64,000 bases of DNA, taken from Caulobacter sp. 602-2. Its GTDB lineage: Bacteria; Pseudomonadota; Alphaproteobacteria; Caulobacterales; Caulobacteraceae. Location of the stretch: assembly GCF_011043625.1 (NCBI RefSeq), contig NZ_JAAKGT010000003.1, forward strand, positions 1-64,000, given 5' to 3'. The notes beneath the pieces are model-generated. The model saw only the letters and a program-made list of their open reading frames with translations. It had not been told where the DNA came from and did not search any database. Position 1 is the first letter of the stretch. The number at the start of each line of letters is the position of its first letter. Below are positions 60,245 to 64,000 of this stretch, piece after piece. A program made the translations under genes and the position numbers.

Positions 60245-60374
60245 TCGGAGGCTCTTCTCTGATCTGACGATGAAATGGGTTGGCGGGGCTTCTACCGCCT
60301 GGAGGCGTGTGTTGTCACCCCAGGCGGCGCTCGCGACTTCCCATTCCACCGTCAATTCAGGGTCAGGGACCCGA

Positions 60375-60791
60375 TCAGGCGACCTTCAGCTCCACCACCA
60401 CGTTGCCGCGGGTGGCCTTGGAGTACGGGCACACCTGGTGGGCCTTGTGCAGCAGGTCCTCGGCCACCGCACGGTCGACCTCGGGGGCGTTCAGCGTCAG
60501 GCGCACGCCGATGTGGAAGCTGACCTCGTCCTTGATCAGATCAACCTCGCTGTCGAGGCTGTGCTCGCCCAGCTTGACGCTCTGGTTACGGGCCACCAGG
60601 CCCAGCGCGCCGAGGAAGCAGGCCGCGTAGCCCGCCGCGAACAGTTGCTCGGGATTGGTGCCCTCGCCGTTGCCGCCCAGCGACTTGGGATAGCCCAGTT
60701 GGACGTCCAGGTGGCCGTCGTCGGTCTTGGCGGTTCCCTGGCGCCCGCCCACGGCGTGGGCCTTGGCGGTATAGACGGTGGCGTCGGTCAT
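60375..60791 (-). CDS. ohr: Ohr organic hydroperoxide reductase
   Basis: OsmC/Ohr-family peroxidase of 138 residues that reduces organic hydroperoxides with dihydrolipoyl or lipoylated proteins. The two redox cysteines are at Cys58 ([11 protein letters not shown]) and Cys121 ([14 protein letters not shown]); Arg17 and Glu48 of the active site are present, as is the [11 protein letters not shown] motif. Start is ATG 60791 with an AGGAG site. No OhrR regulator gene is adjacent. Confidence 0.95.
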   Translation of the reverse strand: MTDATVYTAKAHAVGGRQGTAKTDDGHLDVQLGYPKSLGGNGEGTNPEQLFAAGYAACFLGALGLVARNQSVKLGEHSLDSEVDLIKDEVSFHIGVRLTLNAPEVDRAVAEDLLHKAHQVCPYSKATRGNVVVELKVA

Positions 60792-60871
60792 GGAGGGCTC
60801 CTGTGCTTGCCTCGGCGAGAGGTTGGCCAGGGACCATGACGGATGCAAGCGGGAGTGGATTGAACGTCCTT

Positions 60872-60899
60872 GATCCCTCTCCCGAGGGGGAGAGGGATC
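60872..60899. repeat. Hairpin of palindromic type
   Basis: GATCCCTCTCCC (60872-60883), loop GAGG, GGGAGAGGGATC (60888-60899). It lies right after the stop of the YmdB-like gene on the minus strand and has no T-run, so it looks more like a short member of the repeats at 56212 than a terminator. Confidence 0.6.
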
Positions 60900-60906
60900 C
60901 CAGGAT

Positions 60907-61728
60907 CTAAACCTGCGGCACGCTCTGGCTCAGCCGGCCGCCGACGCGGATCGGCTCGACGCGCACCGCAAGACCCGTGCGGTCGTCGGTCTCGACGAAC
61001 ACGCCGCAGACCGTGGCCGGGCCGCTGGCCGGCTGGTAGCGGCCGCCGCTGATCTTGGTGGTGAAGCGCCGCAGGGGCTCTTCCTTCTGGTTGCCGATGA
61101 CGCTGTCGTAGTCGGCGCAGGCGCCGGCGTCGGTCTGGTAGGCGGTGCCGCCGGTCAGGATCTGGCAGTCGGCGGTCGGCACGTGGGTGTGGGTGCCCAC
61201 CACCAGGCTGGCGCGGCCGTCGCAGTAGTGGCCCATGGCCATCTTCTCGGACGTCGCCTCGCAGTGCATGTCGACGATCACCGCGTCGGCCACCTGGCCC
61301 AGCGGCGCCTTGTCGAGCTCGCGGTCGGCGGCGGCGAACGGATCGTCCATGGCGTCCATGTGCACCCGGCCCAGCAGGTTCACCACGAACACGGTCTTGC
61401 CGCTGTCCGTCTGGAAGAGGTGGCTGCCGCGCCCGGGGGCGTCGGACAGGATCGGGTAGTTGGCCGGACGGATCAGGCGCGGCTCGCGCACGATGTAGGT
61501 CAGCGCCTCGCGCTGGTCCCAGCTGTGGTTGCCCAGCGTCAGGCAGTCGGCCCCGGCGTCGAACAGCTCGCGGGCGGTGTTCTCGGTGATGCCGAAGCCG
61601 GCGGCGGCGTTCTCGGCGTTGATGATGACGAACTCGAGGCCCAATTGGCGACGGAGGCCCGGCAGGTGGTCGGCCAGGCCGTCGCGGCCCGACTTGCCGA
61701 CGACGTCGCCGAAGAAAGCAAAACGCAT
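60907..61728 (-). CDS. YmdB-family metallophosphoesterase
   Basis: Protein of 273 residues, TIGR00282-type calcineurin-like phosphodiesterase; Bacillus YmdB hydrolyses cyclic nucleotides (2',3'-cyclic and others). Metal-binding residues are in MRFAFFGDVVGKSGRDGLAD, INAENAAAGFGIT, LTLGNHSWDQ, VIVDMHCEATSEKMAMGHYC and VVGTHTHVPTADCQIL. Start ATG 61728. It follows the 5-FCL gene by 6 nt, so the two form an operon in a region with 6S RNA. Confidence 0.94.
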   Translation of the reverse strand: MRFAFFGDVVGKSGRDGLADHLPGLRRQLGLEFVIINAENAAAGFGITENTARELFDAGADCLTLGNHSWDQREALTYIVREPRLIRPANYPILSDAPGRGSHLFQTDSGKTVFVVNLLGRVHMDAMDDPFAAADRELDKAPLGQVADAVIVDMHCEATSEKMAMGHYCDGRASLVVGTHTHVPTADCQILTGGTAYQTDAGACADYDSVIGNQKEEPLRRFTTKISGGRYQPASGPATVCGVFVETDDRTGLAVRVEPIRVGGRLSQSVPQV

Positions 61729-61734
61729 GATCGA

Positions 61735-62349
61735 TCAGTCCTTTCGGACCTCGATATACTCGTTTTCGGTCAAGATCGCGTCCAATCGTTGATCGTGCCG
61801 CTCGTCGGGCAGGCCGTGGGTCTCCTGGCCCTGGTAGGCGAGGCCGACGACGAACACCGACTTGCGCCCGCGCAGGGCTTCCAGCGCCCGGTCGTAATAG
61901 CCCCCGCCCTGCCCCAAGCGCCGCCCCTCGCGGTCCCAGGCCAGCAAGGGCGCGACCACCAGGTCAGGCTGGACGACGGGGTTGTGGGCGACCGGCGCGA
62001 CCAGGCCGATGGCGTCACGGGCCAAGGGCTCGCCGGGCGTCCAGGCGCGGAAGACCATCCGCCCGCCCTTGCCGTGCGGATCGGCGCCCTCGACGCTTGG
62101 CAGGGCCAGGCTCCAGCCCTCCCCGGCCAGCCAGTCGGCCAGGGCGCGGGCCGAAACCTCGGATCCCAGGCCGTGATAGAGCGCGGCGATCTTGCCTTGC
62201 GGGTGGGGAAAGCGCGCCGACAGCGGTTCGCGCGCCACGTCCACCGCCATCCAGTCGGCCTCGGGGTGCTCAAGGGCCAGCTGCTTGCGGCGGTTGCGCA
62301 CGAAGACGCGCAGGGCGGTCTTGGCGGCGGCGGGGTCGGCGATGGTCAT
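61735..62349 (-). CDS. 5-formyltetrahydrofolate cyclo-ligase
   Basis: Enzyme of 204 residues that converts 5-formyl-THF to 5,10-methenyl-THF with ATP. Signature: RLGQGGGYYDRALEALRGRK and VVAPLLAWDREGRRLGQGGG near the C-terminus, with the N-terminal ALRVFVRNRRKQLALEHPEA. The gene is known as ygfA or fau in other bacteria and often follows the 6S RNA gene, which fits here. Start ATG 62349. Confidence 0.93.
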   Translation of the reverse strand: MTIADPAAAKTALRVFVRNRRKQLALEHPEADWMAVDVAREPLSARFPHPQGKIAALYHGLGSEVSARALADWLAGEGWSLALPSVEGADPHGKGGRMVFRAWTPGEPLARDAIGLVAPVAHNPVVQPDLVVAPLLAWDREGRRLGQGGGYYDRALEALRGRKSVFVVGLAYQGQETHGLPDERHDQRLDAILTENEYIEVRKD

Positions 62350-62419
62350 CGCGACCTTCTAGCCGAAGGACGGGGATGAAGGGAAAGGGTGGCGGCGCCG
62401 CGAAGAACCGTGAAGACGT

Positions 62420-62610
62420 TTCAATCCACTCGAACCTGTTAGTTACAGGTGGGCCCCGTGTTCCCGCAGCCACGGCCACGGGAGGGAACAGGTCCCGATA
62501 GAGAGATTAAGGTCCCTGGGAATAGAAATCTTCGACGAGAGCCGCAGCACGACCCGCCGCTGGACAAGATAGGGGGTCGTGGGCTCTGGGGAAAGCCCCA
62601 GGTGCAAAGA
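62420..62610 (-). ncRNA. ssrS: Candidate 6S RNA (ssrS)
   Basis: The interval between zapA and the 5-FCL gene on the minus strand is where alphaproteobacteria keep 6S RNA, the RNA that binds and blocks sigma-70 polymerase. On the minus strand the stretch has strong pairing such as UGUUCCC with GGGAACA, ACCUGU-AACUA-ACAGGU near its 3' end and CUGGGG-CUUU-CCCCAG near its 5' end. No protein-coding frame fits. The exact ends are guessed; I could not test against the RNA family model. Confidence 0.5.
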
Positions 62611-62656
62611 GTCGCGGATGGTATGCAGGCTTCACACCAGCTGTTAGACTCGCCTC

Positions 62657-62941
62657 ATGCCCGTCGTCAGTAAGCGCACCGTCAGTCTCCCAAGTGAACA
62701 GGCCGACTATATCGACGGCTTGGTCTCGTCGGGAGCCTATGCCTCGGCAAGCGAAGTGGTGCGCGCCGGCGTGCGAGCGCTCCAGGAGCGCGACGCCGCC
62801 GTCGAGCGCTGGCTTCGTGAGGATGTCGCTCCGGTCTATGATGCGATGCAGGCCAATCCCGAGCGAGCGATCCCCGCGGAGGACGTTTTCGCAGCGATCC
62901 GTGCGCTCCACGCCGAACACCTGAAAAAGCCGAAGGCGTGA
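62657..62941 (+). CDS. parD: ParD-type antitoxin
   Basis: Antitoxin of 94 residues with the ParD signature VSKRTVSLPSEQADYIDGLV then SSGAYASASEVVRAGVRALQ, a ribbon-helix-helix followed by a helical tail. It should bind its own promoter and neutralise the ParE toxin encoded next. Start is ATG 62657. The stop overlaps the toxin start (GTGA). It is on the opposite strand to the flanking zapA and 5-FCL genes and thus looks inserted. Confidence 0.93.
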   Translation: MPVVSKRTVSLPSEQADYIDGLVSSGAYASASEVVRAGVRALQERDAAVERWLREDVAPVYDAMQANPERAIPAEDVFAAIRALHAEHLKKPKA

Positions 62942-63237
62942 ACAGGGCGGTCGTCTTCTCGCCCGAAGCAAGGGACGACTTGATCGCACTCTACATCCAC
63001 ATCGCGAGCACAACAGGACCGAACACCGGGCTGGGCTACATCGAGAGAATAGAAGATCGCTGCAGGGGACTAGCTGCGTTTCCGCAACAAGGGACGCTGA
63101 GAGACGATTTGCGCCCCGGTTTGCGCATCCTCGGCTTTGAAAGACGCGTGGCGATCACTTTCCATCACGACGACGTCAAGGTGACGATCGATCGGATCTT
63201 CTACGGCGGCCAGGATGTCGGCTCCGCCTTCGATTGA
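62938..63237 (+). CDS. parE: ParE-type toxin
   Basis: Toxin of 99 residues of the ParE family: VVFSPEARDDLIALYIHIAS, RIEDRCRGLAAFPQQGTLRD, DLRPGLRILGFERRVAITFH and HDDVKVTIDRIFYGG. The GTG start at 62938 overlaps the antitoxin stop. It ends at 63237, directly abutting the convergent zapA stop (63238) without a spare base. ParE toxins poison DNA gyrase. Confidence 0.93.
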   Translation: MNRAVVFSPEARDDLIALYIHIASTTGPNTGLGYIERIEDRCRGLAAFPQQGTLRDDLRPGLRILGFERRVAITFHHDDVKVTIDRIFYGGQDVGSAFD

Positions 63238-63564
63238 TTACCCCGCCGCCAGCTTCTCGATGCGCTCGGCCGCGGCGTCGATGGCCTTGATGGCGCGGAT
63301 CTCGACGCGGGTCTGCTCGTTCTGCAGGCGGGCCAGTTCCGACTGGTTGTGGGCCAGGCGCAGCTTCAGGTCCGACAGCTCGTCGGCCAGCAGCAGGGCG
63401 CCCATCAGGAACAGGCGGGTCTCGCCCAACTGGCCGACCTCCTGGCTGACCTGGCGGACCTGGCGGTCGAACAGGCGCGCGATCTCCAGCAGGTGGGCCT
63501 CCTGGCCGTCTTCGCAGCCCACGCTGTAGGGGCGGCCGTTCACGTGGATGGTCAGTTGCGCCAT
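63238..63564 (-). CDS. zapA: Cell-division protein ZapA
   Basis: Protein of 108 residues that crosslinks FtsZ filaments in the division ring. MAQLTIHVNGRPYSVGCEDG then QEAHLLEIARLFDRQVRQVS at the N-terminus is the typical ZapA domain, with a C-terminal coiled coil (ELSDLKLRLAHNQSELARLQ). ATG 63564 is chosen; the frame upstream is shadow. It follows the DUF4164-like gene on the minus strand by 4 nt, the normal alphaproteobacterial order. Confidence 0.93.
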   Translation of the reverse strand: MAQLTIHVNGRPYSVGCEDGQEAHLLEIARLFDRQVRQVSQEVGQLGETRLFLMGALLLADELSDLKLRLAHNQSELARLQNEQTRVEIRAIKAIDAAAERIEKLAAG

Positions 63565-63568
63565 GGGC

Positions 63569-64000
63569 TCAGGCCTTCGCGGGCGGGTCGGGGTCGAACG
63601 GCGGGTCGTCCTCGTCGTACAACGCTTCGGGATCGTCTTCGGCTTCGTCGGCGAAATCGGCGGGCGCGGCGCCCTCCTCTTCGTCGTCATGGACGCCCTC
63701 GCCGATCAGGCTCTCGTCGCCCAGGGCGGCGCGGATCTCGGCGATGGCGCGGCCCAGGGCCTCGCTGGCCTGCTCGCCGGCCTCCTCCAGGGCGCGCTCG
63801 CGGACGCGGGCGGCCTCCAGGTCGGCGGCCAGCTGGGCGGCCTTCTCGACCACGGCGGCGTCGGCCGCGGCCGGAGCGGCGGCGAACAGGTCGCCGGCCG
63901 CCGGCTGGGCGGCAGCCTGCGCTCGCTCGGCCCGTTCGGCGGCGATCTTCTGCTCCAGGTTCGCGACGGCGCGCTCAAGCCGGCGCGCGGCCAGGTCGAG
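63569..64000 (-). CDS. DUF4164-like coiled-coil protein, partial
   Basis: The reading frame runs past the right edge of the window, so the start is not seen; at least 143 residues are present. The visible part begins LDLAARRLERAVANLEQKIA, a coiled coil, followed by Ala-rich and further helical parts and an acidic tail (DDEEEGAAPADFADEAEDDP). The position directly upstream of zapA and the coiled coil fit DUF4164, found there in many alphaproteobacteria. A shorter internal GTG start at 63853 exists but is unlikely. Confidence 0.75.
   Translation of the reverse strand, partial: LDLAARRLERAVANLEQKIAAERAERAQAAAQPAAGDLFAAAPAAADAAVVEKAAQLAADLEAARVRERALEEAGEQASEALGRAIAEIRAALGDESLIGEGVHDDEEEGAAPADFADEAEDDPEALYDEDDPPFDPDPPAKA

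Noticed and set aside
1..64000. CRISPR array, prophage or transposon
   Set aside because: No regularly spaced direct repeats, integrase, transposase or phage structural genes were seen; the recombinase-like gene at 27539 lacks catalytic residues.

Overview
The window is chromosomal DNA from an alphaproteobacterium, most likely a Caulobacteraceae member (Caulobacter or a close relative). Evidence is the strongly GC-rich sequence, where almost every real gene has a long antisense shadow frame, and typical alphaproteobacterial families and neighbourhoods: DUF4164-like/zapA/6S RNA region/5-FCL, ileS-lspA-bamF (DUF3035), argH-lptM-like-lysA, an HNH endonuclease, bactofilin, TadE/TadG and PilZ proteins. 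GTG and TTG starts, and ATGA/GTGA/TGATG overlaps, are frequent. I see no prophage, insertion sequence or CRISPR array.

Layout. 1-2255: AT-richer non-coding DNA, then a GAF hybrid histidine kinase. 2283-3480: a lower-GC islet with an ankyrin protein, an Imm32-like protein and an unknown, resembling orphan immunity genes. 3489-12420 (minus): a complete kdp potassium-uptake operon (27-aa peptide, kdpF, kdpA, kdpB, 38-aa peptide, beta-barrel protein, kdpC, kdpD, kdpE) with a KdpE-box-like direct repeat upstream. 13002-20467: PEGA-like lipoprotein, HNH nuclease, AlkA-like glycosylase, GreA, a TetR regulator with a perfect palindrome next to it, GluQ, a regulator/membrane-protein pair, an acyltransferase and a CcdC-like membrane protein. 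20547-29: GNAT and TlpA-like genes divergent from argH-lptM-lysA, then aroC. 27.0-30.0 kb: YCII protein, a degenerate serine-recombinase-like protein and the queC-queE-queD preQ0 genes.

30.5-38.1 kb: TonB-dependent receptor, a hybrid histidine kinase whose ATPase motifs are lost, a LuxR-type receptor, a LuxI-type acyl-homoserine-lactone synthase with a C-terminal extension, an XRE regulator and a PilZ protein. The luxR-luxI gap carries two dyads. 38.2-42.9 kb: TadE/TadG genes with a coupled small gene, a Phd-antitoxin-like/PAS/PAS fusion, a second XRE paralogue and a secreted protein.

43.1-54.9 kb: tRNA-Met, glycosyltransferase, PQQ-type sugar dehydrogenase, LhgO-like oxidase overlapped by a ParDE-type toxin-antitoxin pair, a TonB-C-domain protein, a 1146-aa indolepyruvate ferredoxin oxidoreductase divergent from an Lrp regulator, Mpo1-like protein, bactofilin and DUF3617 lipoprotein. 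55-64 kb: bamF, lspA, ileS, yebC, ohr, YmdB-like phosphodiesterase, 5-FCL, a probable 6S RNA, a second ParDE pair and zapA, with a partial DUF4164-like gene at the right edge.

The most notable points are the LuxR/LuxI locus, the Phd-PAS-PAS fusion, the kdp operon with an embedded outer-membrane barrel and three tiny membrane peptides, the dead-kinase hybrid protein, the serine-recombinase relic and the several families of palindromic intergenic repeats.
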